Below are positions 51,040 to 62,099 of a stretch of DNA of 64,000 nucleotides, in pieces. The notes beneath the pieces are model-generated. The model worked only from the letters and a program-made list of their open reading frames with translations. It had not been told where the DNA came from and did not search any database. The number at the start of each line of letters is the position of its first letter. Within the stretch, counting starts at the first letter, position 1. Made by a program: the position numbers and the translations under genes. Source of the stretch: Nematopogon swammerdamellus (taxonomy: Eukaryota; Arthropoda; Insecta; Lepidoptera; Adelidae). The stretch is taken from contig OX336355.1 of NCBI GenBank assembly GCA_946902875.1, positions 17,207,347-17,271,346 on the forward strand. The letters run 5' to 3'.

Positions 51040-51375
51040 AAATTGCTCCGCCTTCTCCTCTCTATTTATTACTTCCTTCTTTTCTCTATTTATTATATTA
51101 TTCTTGTTCTTTTCTTTCAGCTATTTCTTTAAATTTTATTTTGACTGTCTTTTCTTTTCTTCACCTCTCAAATTCTATACTCTATTTATAATCTTAAAAT
51201 GTTCCTTCTTATCTTCCTTCGATCTATTTCTTTCCTTTTTATTTTACCTTTTTCTTATTTTCCGTTCTTCTCTCTTTATTGTCTTCAAATGTTTTTCTTG
51301 TCTTTTTATTTATTCCTTTTCTTATTATGGAATTTCATCTCTTTATTCTGTTCTCTTCAATTCTCTAGTTCATAG
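51040..51375 (+). repeat. pyrimidine-rich tract (about 330 bp)
   Basis: The plus strand is overwhelmingly T and C (TTCTCCTCTCTATTTATTAC.., TTCTTTTCTCTATTTATTAT) with few G or A. CTCTATTTAT and TCTTTTCTTT recur irregularly. Open frames here are low-complexity artefacts. Confidence 0.7.
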
Positions 51376-51426
51376 TGCATAATGCAATGTACTGTAAATA
51401 CCAAAGAATTTCAAGGTAAATACCAA

Positions 51427-51495
51427 GGTTTGATGAGCTGACATCGCGAGTAGGAGGTGATGTTGCCTACCATCGTCAGTGTCCATAAAAATACA
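51427..51495 (+). mobile_element. SINE-A 3' tail fragment
   Basis: GATGAGCTGACATCGCGAGT..GTCAGTGTCCATAAAAATAC matches the last 65 bases of SINE-A. Confidence 0.75.
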
Positions 51496-51783
51496 AGGAC
51501 TCAAATGTCGTCTCTAAAAACGGAGGCATCGTCGTTAGCAGCACAAATGACGCGCATATCGAAGTCCTCAACTTCCCAGCGCGAGGTGGGAAGAGTTTTC
51601 AATTACACCAGCTACATACTTGGCATAATTGCACGGCTTTAATATCATTATGTGCACTCTTATATGCAGCTGATACTTCGGCCACTAATGCAATGAGAGG
51701 CTGGAAGGTCGCTTTTTGATCGAATGTGCAAGGGGAAATTTAGTTAGGAAACATTTGAATTATGGGCGATTCTGTTTAGGTCC

Positions 51784-52122
51784 GTGTGGGGCCGGTATTG
51801 TACCGTGTGGGGCCGGTACTTTAAAAGAATGGCCCCACTTGCATCTCTCCCCGTGTATGTCGTAAAAGGCGACTAGGGGATATGACTCCCTTCTTATATT
51901 ACTAGGTGGTAGGGTTTAACCCGCCCGTGTTGGTACCACCGCACTGAATGAAAGATCGGTCGAAACGGCTATGTAAATAGTTTGTGTTTTCCGTCCAGTT
52001 CAGTGTAGCCGGCACGACCGAAGGGAAGGCTGACGTGGCACCAAGTTCACCCGGTGTTATGGGCTGACATCACGGATGTTGTAGGTGATGTAGCCAACCG
52101 TGTCAGATACCATAAAAAAAAA
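51784..52122 (+). mobile_element. SINE-C-headed SINE-A with 6-bp target duplication
   Basis: The head starts with a doubled GTGTGGGGCCGGTA motif (51784 and 51803), then the usual junction and core, and an A tail. AGGTCC flanks both sides (51778-51783 and 52123-52128). Confidence 0.92.
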
Positions 52123-52182
52123 AGGTCCATATATATATAATTTGGCTCATCCAACATCCGAGGGTGCTGCGAAGGTTTTTTT

Positions 52183-52450
52183 TTTTTTTTTTTTTTTTTA
52201 TTGCTACCGAACTGGGTGGCTCTGTCCGAGGTCGCAACCTCAGGCGCAGCCAATTTCACCCCCGAGGAGGTGCCAGTCCGGCTTGGAGGTGGACTAATGT
52301 TGCTGGGGAAAGGCTATTAACCCGCGATTTGAAGATCTGTGGATTGTAGGAGTGGGGGAAGATATTTCTTGGGAGCCCGTTCCACACCTTTGCAGTGCGG
52401 CACAAGAACGATTTAGAGAATCGTGCAGTTCGAAGAACTCTTCTGTCGAC
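52183..52450 (-). pseudogene. LINE-E C-terminus and 3' end
   Basis: Minus strand: RFSKSFLCRTAKVWNGLPRN, IFPHSYNPQIFKSRVNSLSP, a stop near 52262, then a 3' end GAGCCACCCAGTTCGGTAGC and AATAAAAAAAA (plus-strand poly-T 52176-52199). Confidence 0.85.
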
Positions 52451-52689
52451 TACAAACGGGTGTTTAAAATGTGTTTAAAATGTATAATGTCATTATGAAA
52501 GAAAGAGCTGCTCGCTCGAATTAGTTTGGTTCGTTTTTAAGTTGTTGTCTATTATTTTATTGTGTTATGTTTGTTGTTGTGTGAAGAGGGTTGGCATATT
52601 CGTATATTGAAACAAACCCTTCAAATAAATGAAAAAAAAGGAGGGAGGATTCTAAAGGACAGGACCGTTGTTGTCATTTCATATATATA

Positions 52690-52925
52690 TTTTTTTTTTT
52701 TTTATTGAACCTGACACGGTTGGCTACATCACCTACATCGTCCGTGATGTCAGCCCATAACACCGGGTGAACTAGGTGCCCATGTCATTGTCATTCCCTT
52801 AATTTCATGTCAGTTACACTGAACTGGACGGAAAACACGAACTATTTACATAGCCGATTCGACCGACGACGTTTCGTTCAGTGCGGTGGTACCAACCCGG
52901 CCGGGATAAACCCTGCTAGGTGGTA
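52690..52925 (-). mobile_element. SINE-A, lacking head
   Basis: T-run, then CCTGACACGGTTGGCTACAT.. to GGTACCAACCCGGCCGGGAT. It ends at the core start and abuts the helitron at 52959. Confidence 0.88.
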
Positions 52926-52958
52926 AGGTTTATCCCCATAAAAATAATACTTACATAG

Positions 52959-55392
52959 TCTATACATATAATAAAATCGTAAAGGTAAGAAAGTCTGTAC
53001 ATTGAATGTATTCGGAAAAATACTAAAAATGAGATAGGGCTTAAAATGAGATACTGAACATGTTAGAACAGTTTTTAAAATTTTTGTTTGTTTGTTTGTC
53101 TGTACGCGCATCACGCAAAAACCACTGAACGGAATTAGACGAAACTTTGTATGTATAGTGGCAGTTTATATGCCGGGTTAGGATAATACGTAAAAAAAAT
53201 ATCAAAAATAAAAAAAAATTAAACAAATTATAAACATTATTGCGCGTTTAAAATCACGTAGTCCAAAGTACATAATTATATCTTGAGAACTGGCAGCAAA
53301 TACAATTTCAATAAAATATTCATTCGAAATTTAAAAATACGTACCTAGATACAACGAAAATGACAGTTCTTCTTTTTTATAACTTGAACACAATAGTCTA
53401 TACATATCTATTCTTTCTATACATATCATAAAATCGTAAATGCAAAAATGTCTATTTGTACGCGCATCTCGCAAAAACCACTGAACGGAATTTGACGAAA
53501 CTTTTTATAGTGACAGTGTATATATCCCAGATTAACATAATAATTAAAAAATATAATAAAAATTACGTAATCCAAAGTAAAGATAAAAAACAAATGTCAT
53601 GTAAACGGAGAACTGTCATCTCGACGTGAGCTGGCCGGTGACAAATTGTTTGATAAATAAAAAATAATTGAAAGTCGAAGTTATGTCGCTGTCATTGGTG
53701 CAATAAAATTTATATATCTGTTGCCCGCGGCTTCGCTCGCGTGAAATTCGTATTTCAAAAAAAGAAAGTAAGTAACTAAAGGCGGGCCCGAAGGCGGATC
53801 TGCGCTCACGTAAACAATATTCTTTCTCGATGAAAGTAACTAAAGGCGAGGCGGAAGGCGGAGCTGAGTTCAGGAAGAAGAAAAACATTCTCGAAGAAAG
53901 TAAGTAACTAAAGGCGAGGCCGAAGGCCGAGCTCTATTCTGGAAGACCATAAACCTTCTCGAAGAAAGTAAGTAACTATGTGCGAGGCCGCAGGCCGAGC
54001 TGCGTTCAGGAAGAAGCTAAACCATCTTGAAGAAAGTAAGTAACTAAGGCGAGCCCGAAGGCCGAGCTACGTTCGGATAATTGAAAAACCATCTCGAAGA
54101 AAGCAAGTAACTAAGGGCGAGGCCGAAGGCCGAGCTGCGTTCAGGAAGAAGCTAAACCATCTTGAAGAAAGTAAGTAACTAAGGGCGAGGCCGAAGGCCG
54201 TGCTCTATTCGGGAAGACCATAAATCATCTCGAAGAAAGCAAGTAACTAAGGGCGAGGCCGTAGGCCGAGCTGCGTTCAGGAAGAAGGTAAACATTTTTG
54301 AAGAAAGTAAGTAACTAAGGCGAGGCCGAAGGCCGAGCTACGTTCTGACAAATGATAAACCATCTCAAAGAAAGCAAGTAACTAAGGGCGAGGCCGAAGG
54401 CCGAGCTGCGTTCAGGAAGAAGCTAAACCACCTCGAATACAGTTAATTAATATTAAGATTGAGTTAATTTAATTTAAATTTTATTATAAAGTCCACGCTT
54501 CTGACGGCAAATATACCGTGCATCCTAGAACCTCGCGGTTATTCCCGGCTGGATGGCAAGAGGCCCGATGCTATCACCTTAGTGCCATGGACTAAGGGTA
54601 GTTCTATGGTGTGGGATGCCACTTGTGTTCTCACATTGGCTCCAAGTCACGTTAGGACATCTTCAAGAGCGGCTGGCGCGGGCGCGGCCGAGGCTGGGGC
54701 GGAGAGCCTCAAACGCAACAAATATAGAAATATAATTCAAGATTTCGAATTTGTTGCGTTTGCGGTGGAAACCCTCGGTCCGTGGAGCAGTGAAGCCAAA
54801 AGAGGCTTGGGCCTCTGCTGGTTGACGCAACTGGTGTCCCGCCATCAAGGGCCATCATTCAAAGGGTAAGCCTTGACATCCAGCGGGGTAATGCCGCAAG
54901 TGCTCTAAGAACATTTGAAAATGCCCGTTTTGATAGTTATTTTAATGTTAGTTAGGTTTTAATTCTTTACTTATTAATATTACTTTTTTATTTTTATGAA
55001 ATAAATAGATTGAGTAAACGATATTATATTCTATCGAAGAAAGGAAGTCTTTAAGGGCGAGGCCCGAAGGCGGAAGAGTGTTTTTGGTTTACCTGAACGC
55101 AGCTCAGCCTTCGGCCTCGCACTTAGATCCTTCCTTTCTTCCAGAAGGTTTATCATCTTCCTGAACGAAGCTCGGCCTTCGGCCTCGCCCTTACTTACTT
55201 CCTTTATTTGAGAAAGGTTTAACGTTTACCTGAAAGCAGCTCGACCTTCCGCCTCGCCCTTAGTTAGTTACTTTCTTTGAGAAGGTTTATCGATTACCTG
55301 AACGCAGCTCGGCCTTCGGCCTCGCCCTTCGTTACTTACATTCTTCTTTGGAATACGAATTTCACGCGAGCGAAGCCGCGGGCAACAGCTAG
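52959..55392 (+). mobile_element. helitron-like composite element, copy 1 (2434 bp)
   Basis: It begins TCTATACATATAATAAAATC and ends GAAGCCGCGGGCAACAGCTAG before T, matching helitron 5' TC and 3' CTAG. An inner segment starts at 53718 with the exact 37-bp inverse of 55352-55388. From 53760 to 54430 there are about ten units of 55-75 bp (GTAAGTAACTAAGGGCGAGG, CCGAAGGCCGAGCTGCGTTC, AGGAAGAAGCTAAACC). From 55020 to 55350 there are about five units in reverse. Between the arrays is a coding fragment (54505-54869). No Rep/helicase is encoded, so it is non-autonomous. Confidence 0.8.
54505..54869 (+). pseudogene. captured retroelement domain with RPD..D core, copy 1
   Basis: The frame reads TANIPCILEPRGYSRLDGKR then PDAITLVPWTKGSSMVWDAT, then LKRNKYRNIIQDFEF, VAFAVETLGPWSSEAK. 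From memory this LEP.G..R.DGKRPD..TLVPW..G..LVWD.TC pattern is a domain C-terminal to reverse transcriptases in many invertebrate elements. RPD-x15-D plus KxxKY plus VETLG has the spacing expected of a restriction-like nuclease core, which is an inference. A small deletion near 54855 shifts the frame and ends it early. It sits exactly between the two inverted arrays. Confidence 0.65.
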
Positions 55393-56488
55393 TAATAAAT
55401 AAAACTCATACATAATCGAGCCACAGGAATAGTTAATATGAGAATACTTTCTTGTTAACGAACAGTCAGTGTTTCAGCAATAATTGTATTTGGGTAAGTA
55501 AACACACACATAATGGTATTCCATCACTGCATTAGGCACAGGAGTGTAATGGCGTGTCGCGCACAGCGACTAAATGACTTTCACAGCGTGAAGCCAACCC
55601 CAGTACTTACTAGCAGCTTCAGTGGCGGATCTAGCACTTTCACTGCGGGGCGAAGGAAGGAATGGGGGGGGGGGGGGGGGGGGGGGTATAGGCTTTTGCT
55701 TCACTTAAGCATAGCACTAAAGTCTGTTCATTTTGAAACTCGGCCGGTCGGTGTTGTCCAAAGGTTGAAAGTTGCCCATCGAGCAATGGAGCGAGCCATG
55801 CTGGGAATATTGCTAGGTGATATGGTGCGTAACGAGGCAATCCACCGACGCACCAAAGTAGTCGATATTGGATACCGGGTGGCTAAGCTCAGGTGACAGT
55901 GAGCTGCGCACGTCAACCGAAGAGACGACGACCGTTGGAGTAACCGTGTCCTACACTGGCGGCCGCCGTGGACAGTAAAACGGAGTGTGGGAAGACCACC
56001 CGCCAGCTGAGACGACGACATCAAGTACGTCGGCGGAAAGCAGTGGTTCCGTACCGCTGAAGGCCGGGAGGACTGGAGGAAAACTGGAGAGGCGTATGTC
56101 CAGCAGTGGACGCTTACATGCTGACTGACTAACTTGAAAATCTCTTTCTCTAGTTGTCTCTTTGTCTAGCTTTATTGGCATGGGCAGATAGTCCTATGCA
56201 CGTATTGTACGCAGTATCCCAAAAGTATAACGTCGAAAGCGCCGCTCAGGGAAGCGAGTTTTTTGCGTTTCGCTTCTGAGACATTGTTGTATGGCATTGG
56301 AAAAGGGAAAATTCAAATGGGATAGACAAGGACAGCGTGTACATTTTAAAACAAATTCCAGGCGAACGAGGGCGCGCGAAATTGTTATATAATGTTGAAA
56401 ATTGAAAATAAAACACTTTAATAATTCATGCCATTTTTTTTATTAACTGGTGCGTACTTTTATGTAGTTTATATATGTTCCTGTTATA
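55393..56488. other. segment between the two helitron copies
   Basis: It holds an uninterrupted run of 23 G at 55664-55686 and the RTE-b fragment at 55743-56133. The rest (56134-56488) is spacer without a recognised gene. Confidence 0.5.
55743..56133 (+). pseudogene. RTE-b LINE C-terminus, longest copy
   Basis: VQRLKVAHRAMERAMLGILL, RNEAIHRRTKVVDIGYRVAK, then after two stops RRDDDRWSNRVLHWRP, KRSVGRPPAS, EGREDWRKTGEAYVQQWTL. The 3' end CTGACTGACTAAC matches the CTGA tail of 27776-28092. Stops at about 55895 and 55901 and a frameshift make it dead. Confidence 0.9.
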
Positions 56489-59208
56489 TCTATACATATA
56501 ATAAAATCGTAGAGGTAAGAAAGTCTGTACATTGAATGTATTCGGAAAAAAACTAACCAGGGTGGCTTAAAATGAGATACCGAACATGTTAGAACAGTTT
56601 TTAAAATTTTTGTTTGTTTGTTTGTTTGTTTGTTTGTTTGTCTGTACGCGCATCACGCAAAAACCACTGAACGGAATTAGACGAAACTTTGTATAGTGGC
56701 AGTTTATATGCCGGGTTAACATAATACGTAAAAAAAAATTACAAAAATAAAAAAAAAATTACAATTATAAACCTATATACATATAATAAAATCGTAGAGG
56801 TAAGAAAGTCTGTACATTGAATGTATTCGGAAAAAAACTAACCAGGGTGGCTTAAAATGAGATACCGAACATGTTAGAACAGTTTTTAAAATTTTTGTTT
56901 GTTTGTTTGTTTGTCTGTACGCGCATCACGCAAAAACCACTGAACGGAATTAGACGAAACTTTGTATAGTGGCAGTTTATATGCCGGGTTAACATAATAC
57001 GTAAAAAAAATTACAAAAATAAAAAAAAATTTACAATTATAAACATTATTGCGCGTTTAAAATCACGTAGTCCAAAGTACATAATTATATCTTGAGAACT
57101 GGCAGCAAATACAATTTGAATAAAATATTCATTCGAAATTTAAAAATACGTAGATACAACGAAAATGACAGTTCTTCTTTTTTATAACTTGAACACAATA
57201 GTCTATACATATCTATTCTTTCTATACATATCATAAAATCGTAAATGCAAAAATGTCTATTTGTACGCGCATCTCGCAAAAACCACTGAACGAAATTTGA
57301 CGAAACTTTTTATAGTGACAGTGTATATCCCGGATGAACATAATAATTAAAAAATATAATAAAAATCACGTAATCCAAAGTAAAGGTAAAAAACAATTTT
57401 AAATGTCATGTTGACAACGGAGAACTGTCATCTCGACGTGAGCTGGCCGGTGACAAATTGTTTGATAAATAAAAATAATAATTGAAAGTCGAAGTTATGT
57501 CGCTGTCATTGGTGCAATAAAATTTATATATCTGTTGCGCGCGGCTTCGCTCGCGTGAAATGCTTATTTAAAAAAAAAAAAGTAAGTAACTAAAGGCGGG
57601 CCCGAAGGCGGATCTGCGCTCAAGTAAACGATATTCTTTCTCGATGAAAGTAACTAAGGGCGAGGCGGAAGGCGGAGCTGAGTTCAGGAAGAAGAAAAAC
57701 ATTCTTGAAGAAAGTAAGTAACTAAGGGCGAGGCCGAAGGCCGAGCTCTATTCTGGAAGACCATAAACCTTCTCGAAGAAAATAAGTAACTATGGGCGAG
57801 GCCGCAGGCCGAGCTGCGTTCAGGAAGAAGCTAAACCATCTTGAAGAAAGTAAGTAACTAAGATGAGGCCGAAGGCCGAGCTATGTTCTGATAATTAAAA
57901 AACCATCTCGAAGAAAGCAAGCAACTAAGGGCGAGGCCGAAGGCCGAGCTTCGTTCAGGAAGAAGCTAAACCATCTTGAAGAAAGTAAGTAACTAAGGCG
58001 AGGCCGAAGGCCGAGCTACGTTCTGATAATTGAAAAACCATCTCGAAGAAAGCAAGTAAATAAGGGCGATGCCGAAGGCCGAGCTGCGTTCAGGAAGAAG
58101 CTAAACCATCTTGAAGAAAGTAAGTAACTAAGGGCGAGGCCGAAGGCCGTGCTCTATTCGGGAAGACCATAAACCATCTCGAAGAAAGCAAGTAACTAAG
58201 GGCGAGGCCGAAGGCCGAGCTGCGTTCAGGAAGAAGCTAAACCATCTCGAATAAAGTTAATTAATACTAAGATTGAGTTAATTTAATTTAAATTTTATTA
58301 TAAAGTCCACGCTTCTAACGGCAAATATACGTGCATCCTAGAACCTCGCGGTTATTCCCGGCTGGATGGCAAGAGGCCCGATGCTATCACCTTAGTGCCA
58401 TGGACTAAGGGTAGTTCTTTGATGTGGGGCGCCACTTTTGTTCTCACATTGGCTCCAAGTCACGTTAGGACATCTTCAAGAGCGGCTGGCGCGGCCGAGG
58501 CTGGGGCGGAGAGCCTCAAACGCAGCAAATATAGAAATATAATTCAAGATTTCGAATTTGTTGCGTTTGCGGTTGAAACCCTCGGTCCGTGGAGCAGTGA
58601 AGCCAAAAGAGGCTTGAGCCTCTGCTGGTTGACGCAACTGGTGTCCCGCCATCAAGGGCTTATGTACTTCATTCAAAGAGTAAGCCTTGCCATCCAGCGG
58701 GGTTATGCCGCAAGTGCTCTAAGAACATTTGAAAAAGCCCGTTTTGATACTTATTTTAATGTTTGTTAGGTAGGTTTAATTCTTTAGTTATTAATATTAC
58801 TTTTTTATTTTTATGAAATAAATAGATTGAGTAAACGATATCGTATTCTATCGAAGAAAGGAAGTCTTTAAGGGCGAGGCCCGAAGGCGGAAGAGGGTTT
58901 TTGGTTTACCTGAATGCAGCTCGGCCTTCGGCCTCGCACTTAGTTCCTTCCTTTCTTCCAGAAGGTTTATCGTCTTCCTGAACGCAGCTCGGCCTTCGGC
59001 CTCGCCCTTACTTACTTCCTTTATTTGAGAGAGGTTTATCGTTTACCTGAAAGCAGCTCGGCCTTCGGCCTCGCCCTTAGTTAGTTACTTTCTTTAAGAA
59101 GGTTTATCGATTACCTGAACGCAGCTCGGCCTTCGGCCTCGCCCTTAGTTACTTACATTCTTCTTTGGAATACGAATTTCACGCGAGCGGAGCCGCGGGC
59201 TCAGCTAG
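56489..59208 (+). mobile_element. helitron-like composite element, copy 2 (2720 bp)
   Basis: Same order as copy 1, with TC at 56489, CTAG at 59205-59208, and A before and T after. It has an extra tandem copy of the first about 282 bp (second unit from 56771), differing mainly in the number of GTTT repeats. The left array runs 57590-58250 and the right 58855-59160 in reverse, with the coding fragment between them (58335-58769). The inner left end at 57532 and the right end form inverted repeats with a few mismatches. Confidence 0.8.
58335..58769 (+). pseudogene. captured retroelement domain with RPD..D core, copy 2 (longer)
   Basis: It has the same domain as at 54505: GYSRLDGKRPDAITLVPW, TKGSSLMWGATFVL, KYRNIIQDFEFVAFAVETLG. 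It is open further, through LMYFIQRVSLAIQRGYAASA to a stop at 58767. VWD is changed to MWG here, which would remove the putative acidic residue, so any nuclease activity is unlikely. Upstream of 58335 a one-base deletion closes the frame. Confidence 0.65.
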
Positions 59209-59229
59209 TCATATTATAATTATGTTTTA

Positions 59230-59338
59230 TGTTGCATTCCCTAACTCAAGAACAAACATACGACTCTCATTCAAACATCCAAAGGTTGACCGGAATACAT
59301 CTCTGTAAGGCATAAGTCCGCCTTTGCACCTCATGTCA
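59230..59338 (-). mobile_element. LINE 3' UTR remnant
   Basis: TCATTCAAACATCCAAAGGTTGACC and CATAAGTCCGCCTTTGCACC resemble the LINE 3' UTR seen at 34380-34450. Confidence 0.5.
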
Positions 59339-59339
59339 A

Positions 59340-59741
59340 GCGGCGGGTAACCGAGTGGTCTGGGCATCGGCTTCTCGCGCGGAGGTCCGAGGTTCGATTC
59401 CGGCCGGCGCGGCGCGGCGTGTACCAATGAGCTTTTTTCTGACGAATAAATTTACGTGCATATCTACCTACACCTGCTGCTTCACCGTTCGGAATCGGTG
59501 TAAAACCTGTAGGTCCCTTGCCTTACCCCTTACTAGGTGGTAGGTCCAAATTGTAGCCGACTGGGTTGGTACCACCGTACTGAATGTAAGATGGCCGCAT
59601 AGCAACCTCGGTTGTGTTCTCCTTTAGTTCAGGATAGCCAGCAATCCAAAGGGAAGTCTCCGGTATGGCACCTACCTTGGTCGGAGCATGTGCTTTGGCC
59701 CCTCAGATTCAGCAACCCATACCGGATTACATAAAAAAAAA
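59340..59741 (+). mobile_element. SINE-B, full length
   Basis: Box A region GGTAACCGAGTGGTCTGGGC, box B GGTTCGATTCC, then TGCTTCACCGTTCGGAATCG, the core, and the canonical end AGCAACCCATACCGGATTAC then ATAAAAAAAA. An internal deletion of about 25 bp lies near 59680. Confidence 0.93.
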
Positions 59742-59976
59742 TCAATTACATATAGTGCTCCCTTTCGTAAAATGTTTTTTGGAGCAATAATGAATTTTCT
59801 ATTCTATACTAAAATAACTTCGGCCAATTTATGAGAAAACCGCTCTTAAAGCGACGAAGCCTATTTCATAACACCCGCTGTATTTTTGTTTGCCAGACGC
59901 TTGCCTCGGAATGTACTGAGCAAACAGAAGGAGGTGTTCTAGAATGGCAATATGAATATTTCAATTTAAATTGTTT

Positions 59977-60125
59977 TATGTAAACCAACATAAGTGATTT
60001 TGCCGATGGAACAATGGTGCAGTCGACAGAGCCAAAATCACCTCTCCTCGCGAAACCACGCTCAGTTAGGCGCCATGCCAGCAGATTTGCGGACTTTGCT
60101 AGGATGTCTTTGGATTAGATTGGTA
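59977..60125 (-). mobile_element. LINE-D 3' end
   Basis: TTTTATGTAAACCAACATAAG is the reverse of the LINE-D terminus. It is followed by CAGTCGACAGAGCCAAAATC and CTCGCGAAACCACGCTCAGT, collinear with 8930-9058. Confidence 0.8.
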
Positions 60126-60825
60126 TGGGAACGTGATCAGTATCTGATACACATACACCCCTTAGCGTATCGTTACCTACTATTGAAAGACTTTATATAC
60201 AAAAAAAAACCTACACTTTCAAAATTTACGTAACTACAAATAAAACATTCATTAAATTAAACTATAATAAGTACCTAAACAGTCTACGTAGGCAATAAAA
60301 TAGAATAAATTTAAATAGAAACATAATTAAGGATATATACTATTTCTCGTGTATTAAAAAAAACTTTTAGTTTGTTTGATTAAATTTTTACCAGGCCATA
60401 CAATAGGTTAAAATAAAATGTAATGTTTATTTTACTAGTTTTTCGAAGTTTTGGAAGTTATGGTGAAACAATTTAAATTAATAATTTTGACAACGTACGT
60501 TGCCTACCCAGAATCACTCTAACAACACCGAACTAAGGTTTTGCGTAAGTGTGATTGCGTTAAAAATTAACCAAACACATTTTTTTTCGTTCGGGCCACG
60601 AATTTGACGGGTTTTGTTTAATCATACGTCCGATTTGGTTTGTCTAGTGGCTCTTTTATTTGTCTATAGTACCTGCTGCGATTTGTTCTCAGCCTTTATT
60701 TTATTAAAATATTAGTGAGCGGCCTTCGGAAACGAGGTATGCGACCTTGAGTCTATAAAAGAACACCAGTAGGTTTATTATGATGCCGTAGGTAAATATC
60801 CCGAGATTTTATAATAATAACTACC
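60126..60825. other. AT-rich spacer, no gene
   Basis: No exon, RNA gene or recognised repeat is present. Confidence 0.4.
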
Positions 60826-61378
60826 TTTTGCCCGCCGCTTCGCTCGCGTGAAATTCGTATTTAACAAGAAAAATGTACGTAAGCCCGCTACCGTACCTTT
60901 ATTTCGGCGCGCGGAAGAATGCGGTTTGTATGAGAGCCACATCTTAGCGTAACCGGAACTGAATTTTATTTAGCCTATCCTATTAACGTGTTTTCCGCCC
61001 AGTTTAGTGTAGTCGACATGAAATGAAGGGAAGCACTGACACGACACCTAGTTCACCCGGTGTTATGGGCTGACATCACGGATGTTGTAGGTGATGTATG
61101 CAACCGTGTCAGTATCCATAAAAAGAAAAAAACATGCTGTGTCGCATATAGTTAAATGTGCTTGTACATTTGTTTCAGTACATACAGTTTCATCGAATTC
61201 GGATCATCGGTTTAAGAGTTATGGAGGAACATACATACACACAGAATATATTTCTAAAAATCGTCACATTAGTTTTAGTATCAAACATAGAGTCTACAAA
61301 CGTAATAGTTCATAAAACTAAGTAGCTTACTCTATGACCATCCCTTACAGATTTATTATTAGTATTGATGATAATAAT
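60826..61378 (+). mobile_element. helitron-like repeat J with nested SINE-A end
   Basis: It starts TTTTGCCCGCCGCTTCGCTC and ends CAGATTTATTATTAGTATTGA, collinear in reverse with 44190-44612. A SINE-A 3' third (60990-61130) interrupts it between CCTATCCTATT and CTGTGTCGC. Confidence 0.75.
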
Positions 61379-61438
61379 TCTTGGTAAAAATGTGAAAATA
61401 AAGGAAATAAAATAAAGTGTATTATTACTTTATGCGTG

Positions 61439-62060
61439 GCAAGATCGGGCTTATAGCCTCAGAAAATTTCCTCCAGTCAACCCGATATACCTACATTTTT
61501 ACATGGAATCCGAACCATGGAGCCGTGGGTGAAGGTATGCACGTAGTCACGTAGGTATTTCAAAAGGGGCGTGAAAAGGCTCCTGTCATGCCGGCATGGC
61601 ATTCGCAATCCCCGTGCATCACAGAATGTCCATGGGCATCGTTAGACACCTACTTGTAGGTGAAACGAACGATGCCACATGTCGTGCTATCCATAAAAAA
61701 ATTATATATAGGTAGGTTGCATTCGACAACTGCTTATTCGGAAAAATCTAATCTAAAACATAGCAATTTTTGATATAAATATTGGCTACCAGTGAGTTGG
61801 CCATTGTGAATTTCAATATTATTATAATTTTGTATACAATACAATATTATAATTTTTTTATGGAAAGTGCGACATGTGGCATCCTCTCATCTACGAGTAG
61901 GTGTCTAACGATGCCCATGGACATTATGTGATGCATGGGCATTGCGAATGCCATGCCGGCCTGACAGGAGCCTTTTCACGCCCCTTTTGAAATGAAATGA
62001 AAAAACCCAGACTGGAAATATATGGGCAGGGAGTGCGTTCCACATTTTGACATGCCATTA
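61439..62060. mobile_element. LINE 3' remnants, including an inverted pair of LINE-F ends
   Basis: Positions 61439-61555 (CTCAGAAAATTTCCTCCAGT) relate to 14920-15010. Positions 61552-61698 (+) and 61853-62000 (-) are inverted copies of a LINE-F terminus, AAAGGGGCGTGAAAAGGCTC.., GGGCATCGTTAGACACCTAC, about 150 bp each with a 155-bp spacer. The minus copy extends into WNALPAHIFP-type coding to about 62045. Confidence 0.75.
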
Positions 62061-62099
62061 TAGTCATCTACCTATTTGTTAATCTTTTAACACACCAGG

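Noticed and set aside
50997..51382. 64-92-codon frames rich in Phe, Leu and Ser
   Set aside because: They are produced by the pyrimidine-rich tract. There is no start context or conserved motif.
55513..55896. 127-codon open frame as a novel gene
   Set aside because: Its second half is the RTE-b LINE C-terminus, and its middle contains the 23-G run read as glycines.
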